Of a stretch of 64,000 bases of DNA, positions 54,883 to 62,478 are shown one piece after another (position 1 is the stretch's first letter; each line of letters begins with the position of its first letter). The notes under the pieces were generated by a model, which searched no databases, had not been told where the DNA came from, and saw nothing but the letters and a program-made list of their open reading frames with translations. The stretch is taken from positions 5,546 to 69,545 of the forward strand of contig CAYFQR010000001.1 of the NCBI GenBank assembly GCA_964345365.1, given 5' to 3'. The stretch is from RUG754 sp964345365. GTDB taxonomy: Bacteria > Bacillota > Clostridia > Peptostreptococcales > Anaerovoracaceae. The translations under genes and the position numbers were made by a program.

Positions 54883-54934
54883 GTCAGCATATTCGACAAC
54901 ATGTCGAGATAATTATTGAGAAAGGGCTTGTGTC

Positions 54935-55039
54935 ATGAAGACAGCACGCATCGAAAACAGAATTATGGCTATGATGATGAGCATGTGCGTTATGGGCATG
55001 TGCATGTTTGCGTGTGATAAATCTTCTGATGTACTTTAA
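54935..55039 (+). CDS. Met/Cys-rich leader peptide of the methionine transporter
   Basis: 34 codons ending in TAA (55037-55039), with AAAGGG ~10 nt before the ATG. Nine codons are Met and three are Cys. Residues 11-27 read MAMMMSMCVMGMCMFAC, eight Met and three Cys in 17. The peptide has no function visible beyond its codons. It sits ~46 nt after the predicted transcript start and 30 nt before a terminator hairpin that an alternative pairing can disrupt, and 255 bp before metQ. This is the layout of a ribosome-stalling attenuator leader like those of amino-acid operons. With charged Met-tRNA the ribosome reaches the stop and covers the antiterminator strand; when Met runs short it stalls earlier. 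Regulation is inferred; the ORF, hairpin and pairing are directly visible. Confidence 0.8.
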   Translation: MKTARIENRIMAMMMSMCVMGMCMFACDKSSDVL

Positions 55040-55095
55040 TCAAGCTCTTAAAATCAGTTTGCTTATCCCAAGGGTTCATCGGAAGATGAACCCTT
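55021..55095 (+). promoter_or_regulatory. Transcription attenuator: terminator and mutually exclusive antiterminator
   Basis: Terminator: AAGGGTTCATC (55070-55080), GGAA loop, GATGAACCCTT (55085-55095), then TTT. Antiterminator: ATCTTCTGATGTAC (55021-55034) pairs with GTTCATCGGAAGAT (55074-55087) at 13 of 14 positions (one G-U, one U-U mismatch), taking the left arm and loop of the terminator. The 5' strand covers leader codons ~29-34, so a ribosome at the stop codon masks it. A further 11-nt perfect complement links 55006-55016 with 55111-55121 and would enclose the terminator. I find no S-box, SMK or T-box features. Confidence 0.75.
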
Positions 55096-55294
55096 TTTCG
55101 TATCCCGGTTCACACGCAAACGTTAAACCCGAAAGAACGAAACAAAGGACAAAGCCAAGTCAATTCAGAATTATAACGCAGCTTGACTAAACAAAAAATT
55201 GAAAATTGCCCGAAGATACATAGGCCGATAATCCGACCCGCGTATCATAGCACACTAAATCAGTATATTATTAAATGAAATGAAAGGATATGAA

Positions 55295-56146
55295 ATGAAA
55301 AAGACATTAAAGAAAGTATTAGCAATCACACTCGTTATAGCTACAGTACTCGCAATCTCCGCCTGCGGCGGAGATGACGGAGAAAAATCCGTCGTAATTG
55401 CAATCCCTAACGACACGACAAACGAAGCAAGAGCTCTTGCACTCCTTGAAGCTCAGGGACTCATCACTCTCCCTGAAAGCACGGATACAACCGTAACCCC
55501 GAGAGACATCGTCGACAACCCTCATAACATCGAGTTCAAAGAAGTGGAGGCGGCGCAGCTTCCAAGCATCCTTCAGGACGTTGACTATGCGGTAATAAAC
55601 TCAAACTACGCAATCGGTGCCGGAATTACACCGTTTGTCACGGAAGGAACGGACGTTTCCTACCCTAATATCATAGCGGTAAAGGAAGGAAACGAGGCGA
55701 CAGCTAAAATTAAAGCATTAATAGCTGCGGTAAACTCACAGGCGGTAGAGGATTTCCTCAATGAAACATACAAAGGTGCCATAGTGAGCGACATTAAGAA
55801 TCCGGGCGACGGATATGACGCCTCCGTAAACTACGATGAGCTCCAAGGCGAAACCATTAAAGTAGCCGCTTCCCCTACACCGCATGCCGATATTTTGGCC
55901 GTAGCCAAAGAGGTTCTTGCCGCAAAGGGTGTAACTCTCGAGATTCAGGAGTTTACGGATTATGTATTCCCTAATAACGTAGTAGAAGACGGAACTGTTG
56001 ACGCAAACTATTTCCAGCACGTTCCTTACCTTGAAGACTTCAACAAAGAAAACGGCACACACATCGTTTCCGTTCTCGAAGTTCACCATGAGCCGATGGG
56101 CATTTATTCGGACAAGTACACAGACCTGTCCGCAATAAATCAGTAA
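55295..56146 (+). CDS. metQ: MetQ-type methionine-binding lipoprotein, circularly permuted
   Basis: 283 residues. ATG 55295 is chosen because AAAGGA lies 8 nt upstream. Signal peptide with lipobox ending ISAC (Cys24). Every block of the NlpA/MetQ family is present, but in swapped order. Residues ~31-166 carry what is normally the C-terminal half (VVIAIPNDTTNEARALALLE, VTPRDIVDNPHNIEFKEVEA, VDYAVINSNYAIGAG, SYPNIIAVKEGNE, TYKGAIVS). A linker of ~18 residues follows. Residues ~185-283 carry what is normally the N-terminal half (GETIKVAASPTPHADILAVA, FTDYVFPN, VDANYFQHVPYLEDFNKENG, EPMGIYSDKYTDLSAINQ). The cut falls at the loop that in E. coli MetQ reads IKSLDELQDG. Gene order with metN and metI and a Met-rich leader support methionine import. 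Confidence 0.93.
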   Translation: MKKTLKKVLAITLVIATVLAISACGGDDGEKSVVIAIPNDTTNEARALALLEAQGLITLPESTDTTVTPRDIVDNPHNIEFKEVEAAQLPSILQDVDYAVINSNYAIGAGITPFVTEGTDVSYPNIIAVKEGNEATAKIKALIAAVNSQAVEDFLNETYKGAIVSDIKNPGDGYDASVNYDELQGETIKVAASPTPHADILAVAKEVLAAKGVTLEIQEFTDYVFPNNVVEDGTVDANYFQHVPYLEDFNKENGTHIVSVLEVHHEPMGIYSDKYTDLSAINQ

Positions 56147-56160
56147 ATAAGTTGCAAATA

Positions 56161-56189
56161 AATGCGTGTGCGCACTCCGCACACGCATT
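56161..56189 (+). terminator. 12-bp perfect hairpin between metQ and metN
   Basis: AATGCGTGTGCG / CGCACACGCATT with a 5-nt loop just after the metQ stop. A T-run appears only ~11 nt later. It probably stabilises the metQ message or partly terminates, raising binding protein over ABC subunits. The other ~190 nt before metN hold no ORF I can support. Confidence 0.65.
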
Positions 56190-56377
56190 GCTATGCCTGA
56201 AATTTTTTGCAGCAAAACCGATGAAGCCCGTGACCGACGTCATGAGAGGTTCAACTTCAAAGAATAAAATCAGGTACAAATAAATTATGTGATTTTACTT
56301 GATATTCCTATCGTTTTGTAAGAGAATAGAAGAGATTTGAATAAAATATAAATATAGACTAAAAGGACTGGAATCGG

Positions 56378-57391
56378 ATGATAGAGATAAAAAATCTTGA
56401 CAAGACCTTTCTCGGCCAGGACGGGAAGGTAGACGCACTGAAAAATGTAAACCTCACAATAAATGACGGCGATATATACGGAATTATCGGCATGAGCGGC
56501 GCCGGGAAATCAACTTTGGTGAGATGCATCAATATGCTTGAGCGCCCTACCGGTGGAACTGTGCTTATTGACGGAGTCGACATCGGAGCGCTTGATGAAA
56601 AAGAACTTAGAAAAATCAGAAAAAGCGTGACGATGATTTTCCAGAATTTCAATCTGCTCATGCAGAGAAACTGCCTTAAGAACATATGCTTTCCTTTGGA
56701 GCTTATAGGCATGAATACTAAGGAGGCGGAAGCTAAGGCGAGAGAGCTTTTGGAACTGGTAGGACTCCCCGACAAGGCTTCGGCCTATCCGTCACAGCTA
56801 TCGGGCGGCCAGCAGCAGAGAGTTGCTATCGCAAGAGCACTTGCCACGAATCCTAAGGTGCTGCTCTGCGACGAAGCCACATCGGCACTCGACCCTAACA
56901 CGACTCACTCAATCCTGCAGCTTATCAAGGATATAAACAGGAAGATGGGCATCACCTGCATCATCATAACTCATCAGATGAGCGTAGTGGAAGATATATG
57001 CAACAGAGTTGCCATTCTTGATAAAGGAACCGTTGTGGAGGTCGGTGATGTCAGCGAAGTTTTCTCTCATCCCAAGTCGGACGCAGCAAAAAAACTTGTT
57101 TACCCTGAGGGAATCGCGGAAACCTTACCGTTAGCCGAAGGAGAGCACCACATAAGGCTCGTGTTCTCGGGCGACGGCGCGACCAATAAACCGCTTATAG
57201 CAAGACTTTCACAGGACATGGGAATAGAAGCCAATATACTATCCGCCAATACCAAGACAATCGAGGACAAATCCTACGGAAATATGCTGCTCGGTATCAA
57301 AGGCGGAGATGATGTTATCAAAAAAGCTATAGAATATATAACAAAAGACGGAGATATCTTTGCAGAGGAGGGGAGCGGATATGTTAAGTAA
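56378..57391 (+). CDS. metN: Methionine ABC transporter ATP-binding protein
   Basis: 337 residues. Walker A GMSGAGKSTLVRCINML (~38-54), Q-loop IFQNFNLLMQRNCLKN, signature LSGGQQQRVAIARAL (~141-155), Walker B LLCDEATSALDP, H-loop ITHQMSVVEDICN. The C-terminal NIL/ACT-like regulatory domain (~255-335, IRLVFSGDGATNKPLIARLS, NMLLGIKGGDD) is the site where methionine trans-inhibits MetN in characterised transporters. It overlaps metI by 11 bp. Confidence 0.96.
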   Translation: MIEIKNLDKTFLGQDGKVDALKNVNLTINDGDIYGIIGMSGAGKSTLVRCINMLERPTGGTVLIDGVDIGALDEKELRKIRKSVTMIFQNFNLLMQRNCLKNICFPLELIGMNTKEAEAKARELLELVGLPDKASAYPSQLSGGQQQRVAIARALATNPKVLLCDEATSALDPNTTHSILQLIKDINRKMGITCIIITHQMSVVEDICNRVAILDKGTVVEVGDVSEVFSHPKSDAAKKLVYPEGIAETLPLAEGEHHIRLVFSGDGATNKPLIARLSQDMGIEANILSANTKTIEDKSYGNMLLGIKGGDDVIKKAIEYITKDGDIFAEEGSGYVK

Positions 57392-58082
57392 AATATTTGA
57401 CCCGGCGGCTGTAAGTGAAGCACTGGACATAATTCGCACGGAATTTTTATTCGGTACATGGGAAACCGTTTATGTTACTCTGCTCGCCACTTTGTTCGCT
57501 ATAATCCTGGGGCTTCCGCTCGGGGTTCTCCTCGCTACAGGCGATAAAAACGGAATTTTACCGCTTCCGAAATGGCTGATGTCATTTCTCAATGTGACGG
57601 TGAATCTGCTCCGCTCCGTTCCGTTCCTCATACTTATGATTTTGGTTTTCCCGCTTGCGAGACTTATAGTCGGAACCACGGTCGGAACGGTGGCGTCCAT
57701 CGTGCCCCTTGTGATAGCAGCGTTTCCTTTCGTTGCAAGACTCGCCGAGTCAAGCTTCAGAGAGGTCAATCCCGACATCATAGAAGCTGCGCAGTCCATG
57801 GGTGCTTCCCCTATTCAGATTATTACAAAAGTGCTGATTCCGGAGAGCGTCCCATCGCTTATAAGCAATGCGACTATCGCCATAACAACCATCCTCGGCT
57901 ATACTGCAATGGCGGGAATAATAGGCGGCGGCGGTCTCGGTAAGATAGCAATAAACTACGGATTTTACAGATATAAGACTTTAGTAATGATATCTGCTGT
58001 CATCCTCTTAATACTTCTCGTACAGATTTTTCAGACCGTCGGGGATAAGGCGGCAAGACGCGCGGATAAGAGATTACTTTAA
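57381..58082 (+). CDS. metI: Methionine ABC transporter permease
   Basis: 233 residues with five membrane segments and the permease EAA-type loop IEAAQSMGASPIQIITKVLI (~135-154). GGAGGGGAG lies 5 nt before ATG 57381, which fixes the start inside the end of metN. It completes a metQNI importer, most likely for L- and D-methionine. Confidence 0.95.
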   Translation: MLSKIFDPAAVSEALDIIRTEFLFGTWETVYVTLLATLFAIILGLPLGVLLATGDKNGILPLPKWLMSFLNVTVNLLRSVPFLILMILVFPLARLIVGTTVGTVASIVPLVIAAFPFVARLAESSFREVNPDIIEAAQSMGASPIQIITKVLIPESVPSLISNATIAITTILGYTAMAGIIGGGGLGKIAINYGFYRYKTLVMISAVILLILLVQIFQTVGDKAARRADKRLL

Positions 58083-58095
58083 TTTCTGAAAAGTC

Positions 58096-58140
58096 AAAAT
58101 ACTCGTGACTTAAATCACGGGGGTTTCCGGCTATGATATA
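58096..58140. repeat. Short hairpin sequence, possible IS200/IS605-type end remnant
   Basis: ACTCGTGACTTAAATCACGG contains the stem CGTGA/TCACG (58104-58119) and is followed by GGGTTTCCGGCTATGATATAA. The hairpin plus GGGTTTCC tail recalls right ends of IS200/IS605 elements. No transposase is present, so this is only a resemblance. Confidence 0.25.
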
Positions 58141-58157
58141 AACACATTAAGTTAAAA

Positions 58158-58210
58158 TAAAAATGAGCAGGCTCTATAAATTTAAATTTATATAGACCGG
58201 CTCATTTTTT
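58158..58210. terminator. Terminator after metI
   Basis: AAAATGAGC..GG..CTATA pairs with TATAG..CC..GCTCATTTT across an AAATTTAAATTTA loop and is followed by TT on the plus side and A-runs before. It can act for metI and for the opposing YolD gene. Confidence 0.85.
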
Positions 58211-58273
58211 AATTCATTTAATCATGCATAATGCAAAAAATGTTTTGCTTTATTTTCATATATTTGTTCTTTT

Positions 58274-58480
58274 CTATTTGTTGTCAAACTCTTTTTCTTT
58301 TTTTCTGAGAGCTTCCGCAAGCCCCGTTAAAGGGTCAAAGGCTCCGAACTGTTTCGCACGGTCTTCGATGGACATTTTAGGGTACTTTGACGGCGGACGA
58401 CGTATGCTCATTATGTCATTTTCTGCGCAATCGCGCATTTCACCGGAAATATTATTTTTTCCTTTTTCACTTTTTCCCAT
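58274..58480 (-). CDS. YolD-like protein, short form
   Basis: 68 residues. The YolD-like core RRPPSKYPKMSIEDRAKQFG (~27-46) and FDPLTGLAEAL are present; full family members run to ~110 residues, so this keeps only the N-terminal half. YolD-like genes pair with Y-family polymerases of the UvrX type, and the polymerase gene lies directly upstream (104 bp) on the same strand. AAGGGAAG precedes ATG 58480. Its role is unproven; a DNA-damage accessory is likely. Confidence 0.8.
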   Translation of the reverse strand: MGKSEKGKNNISGEMRDCAENDIMSIRRPPSKYPKMSIEDRAKQFGAFDPLTGLAEALRKKEKEFDNK

Positions 58481-58584
58481 TTTAACGCCGCTTCCCTTTC
58501 TCCCGCTATTCTACATCCGAGTTAAAATATTTATTTGAAATATCCAAACAGTTTAACGCTCTTTTTACAAAAATTCCTCACAGT

Positions 58585-59940
58585 TTACCTTTCATTATTT
58601 TTATTTGATTTATCTGAAGCCTTATCGTTTTCTGAGCAAACGACTTCGATTTTTCCCGAAGTCCCGCTCGAGTGGCCGCCTATCTGAGTATTTCTCTCCA
58701 ATGTAGTTGCGGCATCATATAAATCCATGCCTTTTATCATGGCATTTTTGCCGAACTTATGTTTAATTTCGTTTATGGTTTTTTGCACACCCTTCTCTTT
58801 CGAAAGATTCCGTTCCTCCATTACCTCGAAGATGTTTAGCTGCCTTGCCGCCGTATCCTCTCTTATGTTATTGCAGTTCAAATATATCTTTCTGACCATG
58901 ATATCTTCGTCGGCTATGCGGTCATAGAGCTCCGCCAGCTTCGGCACTATGATGCTCGATGCATTCGTCGGAAAGCCGAGCGATATGCTGCCGCGGGCAG
59001 GTTCTTCCTCTGATCTTCTTGTGTAGATGACATATAGAGTATAGGATTCGGTTACCACATTTCGTTCGACCATTTCGAGTGAAATAAGCTCCGCCATTTC
59101 CTTTACTATCAGTCTACCCTCGTCATGAGCGTAATCACGCATGAGAACCTGACCCCTGGATATGGAATTCGTTTTCGGCTTGTATCTCTTTATTATGTCT
59201 ATTGTAACGGGTTCCACTCCCCATGCGTGGTCTATCAAAAGCTCCGCATCTATCCCGAAAACCCTGTGCATAAGGTCTTCGTCGGCTTCGGTTATCTGTC
59301 GCATGGTGTATATTCCGTATTTTGCGAGGCGTTTGGCGGTTCCCGAGCCTACTCTCCAAAAATCCGTTACAGGTTTATGCTCCCACAGAGTTTCCCTATA
59401 GCTTCGTTCGTCCAATTCTCCTATAAAATCAGGCGAATGTTTCGCCGTGATGTCGAGTGCAATCTTCGCAAGGTAAAGATTTGTCCCCACACCTGCAGCT
59501 GCACGCACTCCCGTCTTTTCAAATACGGCATTCGCCAGCATTTCCGCCATTTCCTTCGCCGTTTTTTTGTAGAGCTTCAGGTAGCTTGTCACATCGATAA
59601 AACACTCGTCTATTGAATACACGTAGATATCATCTTTGGAAATATAGCTCAGGTATACTCCGTAAATCTCAGCGGAGTAATCTATATATTTCTGCAGTCT
59701 CGGCGGTGCAATTATATAAGGTATACTTTTCGGAATCTCAAAAACCCTGCAGCGATTTTTAACGCCCAGGGCCTTCATAGCCGGCGAAACTGCAAGACAT
59801 ATCGTTTTATCCGTTCTTGTAGGGTCGGCTACTATCAGGTTGGTCGTCATAGGGTCAAGCCCTCTTTCCACGCACTCAACTGAAGCGTAGAACGACTTTA
59901 GGTCTATGCAGATATAGAAGCGCTGATTTTTTGTTGCCAT
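58585..59940 (-). CDS. Y-family DNA polymerase (UvrX/ImpB/MucB type)
   Basis: 451 residues. Translesion polymerase with catalytic carboxylates in FYICIDLKSFYASVE (~8-22) and YSIDECFIDVTSY (~110-122). Helix-hairpin-helix region around FWRVGSGTAKRLAKYGI (~195-211) and a little-finger domain. The C-terminus is long and basic, with HKFGKNAMIKGMDL. AGGTGG lies 6 nt before ATG 59940; the TTG at 59967 has no site. It belongs to the UvrX branch that pairs with YolD rather than the DinB (Pol IV) branch. No LexA box is evident in the 55 bp before it. Confidence 0.92.
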   Translation of the reverse strand: MATKNQRFYICIDLKSFYASVECVERGLDPMTTNLIVADPTRTDKTICLAVSPAMKALGVKNRCRVFEIPKSIPYIIAPPRLQKYIDYSAEIYGVYLSYISKDDIYVYSIDECFIDVTSYLKLYKKTAKEMAEMLANAVFEKTGVRAAAGVGTNLYLAKIALDITAKHSPDFIGELDERSYRETLWEHKPVTDFWRVGSGTAKRLAKYGIYTMRQITEADEDLMHRVFGIDAELLIDHAWGVEPVTIDIIKRYKPKTNSISRGQVLMRDYAHDEGRLIVKEMAELISLEMVERNVVTESYTLYVIYTRRSEEEPARGSISLGFPTNASSIIVPKLAELYDRIADEDIMVRKIYLNCNNIREDTAARQLNIFEVMEERNLSKEKGVQKTINEIKHKFGKNAMIKGMDLYDAATTLERNTQIGGHSSGTSGKIEVVCSENDKASDKSNKNNER

Positions 59941-59994
59941 TTTAGTCCACCTGCTTTTAAGCTGCAAGATTTATCCGTCGACAGCAGTTTTTTG

Positions 59995-61161
59995 CTATAC
60001 TATATAATTCAAGTCAAAGTTTATGACTACAAAGAATTTAGGGTCATACTCCTTGATTTTTTGAGAAAGTACTGTTGTTATCTCTTCTTCCGAGAGCTTG
60101 CAATCCGGTGCGAGTCCGATGTCGAAAATTACATTTGTATGCGTCGGCCCCGCCACGAATCTCAGGTCGTGAAAATCGGTTATCCCTTCCAATTCCGATA
60201 CGGCCTTAACGAGAATATCCTGCACCGGTTCTCTGTTAGGATTCGACATGTCAATCGGATCCATATGCGTCGTCGCGAATATTTTGAGTTCCTTCCTGAG
60301 CCGGTATTCAATCTGATCAACGAGGTCGTGACTCTCCATCACGTCCACTTTGGAATCCACTTCGATATGTACCGAGCAAAAAACTTTACCCGGGCCGTAG
60401 TTATGCACTACGAGGTCGTGTATGCCTATGACACCTTCGTAAGACATGCATATGTCGTTTATCTGTCTTACAAGCTCGATATCCGGCGATTCCCCTAAAA
60501 GCGGACTTATTGTTTCCTTCGTAAGTGAGATTCCCGACCAAACGATGAAAACTGCAACAAAAAACCCCAAGTATCCGTCGATTTGAAGGTCGGTAAATCC
60601 GCCTACTATTGTTGCTATGAGAACCGCAGTCGTGGATATGACATCGTTTCTCGAGTCCGTTCCGGTCGCAATGAGTGCAACGGAATTTATTTTTTTGCCC
60701 GCCGCTACATTAAAAAGCGCCTGCAATATTTTTACGACTATTGCAATCAAGAGAACCGCCACAGCCGTCCAGCTGAATACTATAGCTTCGGGATTTATGA
60801 TTTTTAGCACGGATTCTTTGGCGAGCATTATGCCGACGGCAATTATTATTACCGATACAACCATGCCGGCTATATATTCTATCCTCGCATGGCCGTACGG
60901 GTGCTCCTTATCCTCCGGCATTCCGGCGAGCTTGAAGCCGATTAGGGTGATAACGGAAGATGAAGCGTCGGCAAGGTTATTTATCGCATCCGCCATTATA
61001 GCGATACTCCCGGTAAAAAAACCTATCGCATATTTCATAATGCAAAGTGCGAGGTTGGATACTATGCCGACTATGCCTGCGAGTTTGCCGTACCTGTCCC
61101 TTACCTTTTGTTCTTTTACATTTTCGTAATCTTTTATTAATGCCTTAAAAATGAAATCCAT
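59995..61161 (-). CDS. Cation diffusion facilitator (CDF) metal transporter
   Basis: 388 residues, six membrane segments. Metal-site motifs: MADAINNLADASSSV (~57-71, HD/D-type site with Asn) and HPYGHARIEYIAG (~87-99). The cytoplasmic C-terminal domain (~215-290) has IHDLVVHNYGPGKVFCSVHI, and a second homologous stretch ends the protein (DFHDLRFVAGPTHTNVIFDI). The C-domain is thus duplicated, longer than usual. AGGGAT lies 8 nt before ATG 61161. Exports Mn2+, Fe2+ or Zn2+ by family; specificity is not decided here. Confidence 0.93.
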   Translation of the reverse strand: MDFIFKALIKDYENVKEQKVRDRYGKLAGIVGIVSNLALCIMKYAIGFFTGSIAIMADAINNLADASSSVITLIGFKLAGMPEDKEHPYGHARIEYIAGMVVSVIIIAVGIMLAKESVLKIINPEAIVFSWTAVAVLLIAIVVKILQALFNVAAGKKINSVALIATGTDSRNDVISTTAVLIATIVGGFTDLQIDGYLGFFVAVFIVWSGISLTKETISPLLGESPDIELVRQINDICMSYEGVIGIHDLVVHNYGPGKVFCSVHIEVDSKVDVMESHDLVDQIEYRLRKELKIFATTHMDPIDMSNPNREPVQDILVKAVSELEGITDFHDLRFVAGPTHTNVIFDIGLAPDCKLSEEEITTVLSQKIKEYDPKFFVVINFDLNYIV

Positions 61162-61291
61162 TTGCACTATCCCTGTTATATCCTTTTTATTTTATTCCGA
61201 ATTAAGCTGATTTTGTCGGTTTCGGTCGATTTTTGTCGAACCGCTCCTTTGCTTACTATATGATACCGTGTATATAACGGGTCAAGTCTTT

Positions 61292-61546
61292 TTACTTGGA
61301 TTCGGCAGATATCTTTTTTAATACTATAGACATCTGGTCGGGACACGACGTGTTTCTAAAGCCGCAGGTGATTCCTTCCAGCCTCTTTGCCGCTTCATCA
61401 ATATCCATTCCTCTGAGCAAAGCTATTAACCCCTTGTGATTGCCGTCACAACCGCCAAAAAATTTTCCGTCAATGAACTTGCCGTTCTCTATCTCCACTG
61501 CGCAGCCCCGTGCGCAAACTCCATTCATCTTCGATTCATATTTCAT
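61292..61546 (-). CDS. TSCPD domain protein (TIGR03905 type)
   Basis: 84 residues with the family-defining TSCPDQMSIVLK near the C-terminus and cysteines at GVCARGC, GGCDG, ITCGFRNTSC. Small proteins related to the C-terminal TSCPD domain of vitamin B12-dependent ribonucleotide reductase; function unknown, metal binding possible. Divergent from ylmH with a 26-bp palindrome between. Confidence 0.9.
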   Translation of the reverse strand: MKYESKMNGVCARGCAVEIENGKFIDGKFFGGCDGNHKGLIALLRGMDIDEAAKRLEGITCGFRNTSCPDQMSIVLKKISAESK

Positions 61547-61585
61547 TTTACTTTGTGTTCCTTTGCGTGTTTTGGTATAATGTCT

Positions 61586-61611
61586 ATTATATCATGTTTA
61601 CATGATATAAT
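61586..61611. repeat. 26-bp palindrome, third occurrence of the intergenic-element stem
   Basis: ATTATATCATGT-TT-ACATGATATAAT, identical in its 12-nt arms to 1851-1876 and 14430-14455, differing only in the central two bases. It lies in the divergent gap between the TSCPD gene and ylmH and carries a TATAAT on each strand. Confidence 0.75.
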
Positions 61612-61632
61612 AAATATTAAAGGCTGATTACG

Positions 61633-62424
61633 ATGGAAGAAAGAAATATTTTTCTTAAAATAGCAGAAGACAGGTTCGACAGATTCTTGAGTTTCGGAAT
61701 GATTGACTCGGTGGATTTTTTGACGCTCGAAGAGCAAAGCACATGCGACCGTTTCGTCAAATCGCATATTAGCGATGGAGTTTGTTTTTACGGCGGTTAT
61801 GCGGATGCCGAGAGACGCCTTATAGTTTTCATGCCCGCATATACCGGAGTAAGAAGCGAAGATGATGTCAATGATTTTTTCTCGGCTAATCCCGAAGAAA
61901 GTCCTTTGGAGATACTAAGAGTGCGGATACCTAAACAAGAGAAAGTTGAATTAGGACACCGCGACTACCTCGGTGCGCTCATGGGAATGGGAATAAAAAG
62001 AGAAAAGGTCGGGGATATAATAGTACTCGAAGACGGCGCGCAGATAATAATAAAAAAGGAGATATCAAAATATCTCTTGGAAAACTTCGGTAGCGTCGGC
62101 AGGGCGATGCTGACGGTCGAGCTTGAGAACATCTCGATGGTGGATTCCGGTAGCATAAAAAAAATTGACGTGAGATTGAATGTTTCGTCCCCACGCCTTG
62201 ATAATGTTATCTCATCGGTATTCGGCATTTCAAGAAAAGATGCCGTATTCGCAATTTCAAAAGGTATAGTTTTCGTGTCGGGCAGGGAAGTTAATAAGCC
62301 CGACTATCAAATTAAAGACGGTGAAAAGCTCGTCCTGAGAGGCAAGGGCAAAGCCATATATAACGGAGTGGTCGGCACCTCAAAAAAAGGCAAATCCTAT
62401 ATCTCGGTCACAAAGTATGTGTGA
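61633..62424 (+). CDS. ylmH: YlmH-type S4 RNA-binding protein
   Basis: 263 residues. N-terminal YlmH region (FLTLEEQSTCDRFVKS and RLIVFMPAYTGV) and GHRDYLGALMGMGIKREKVGDI (~117-138, family block quoted in part), then a C-terminal S4 domain (ISRKDAVFAISKGIVFVSGR, ~199-218). The family acts in ribosome-associated quality control/rescue and is usually found in the division/ylm cluster; here it stands alone. AAAGG lies 9 nt before ATG 61633. Confidence 0.9.
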   Translation: MEERNIFLKIAEDRFDRFLSFGMIDSVDFLTLEEQSTCDRFVKSHISDGVCFYGGYADAERRLIVFMPAYTGVRSEDDVNDFFSANPEESPLEILRVRIPKQEKVELGHRDYLGALMGMGIKREKVGDIIVLEDGAQIIIKKEISKYLLENFGSVGRAMLTVELENISMVDSGSIKKIDVRLNVSSPRLDNVISSVFGISRKDAVFAISKGIVFVSGREVNKPDYQIKDGEKLVLRGKGKAIYNGVVGTSKKGKSYISVTKYV

Positions 62425-62478
62425 GGTACGACCGAGAGCGATTTCTAAAATGTACTTCTTCAAGCTATTTTCAAGTTT

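Noticed and set aside
55008..55190. 60-codon ORF overlapping the methionine leader
   Set aside because: It starts at TTG without a ribosome site, overlaps the Met/Cys leader in another frame and runs through the terminator hairpin; composition is not protein-like.
54889..55279. S-box or T-box riboswitch upstream of metQ
   Set aside because: No conserved S-box core (for example AGA..GGAGGGA-type stretches) and no T-box AGGGUGGNACCGCG sequence is present; the leader ORF and hairpins explain the region.
58096..58140. Full IS200/IS605 element or TnpB-associated RNA
   Set aside because: Only a short hairpin and tail resemble such ends; no transposase or TnpB gene is present within kilobases, so I keep it as a low-confidence remnant only.
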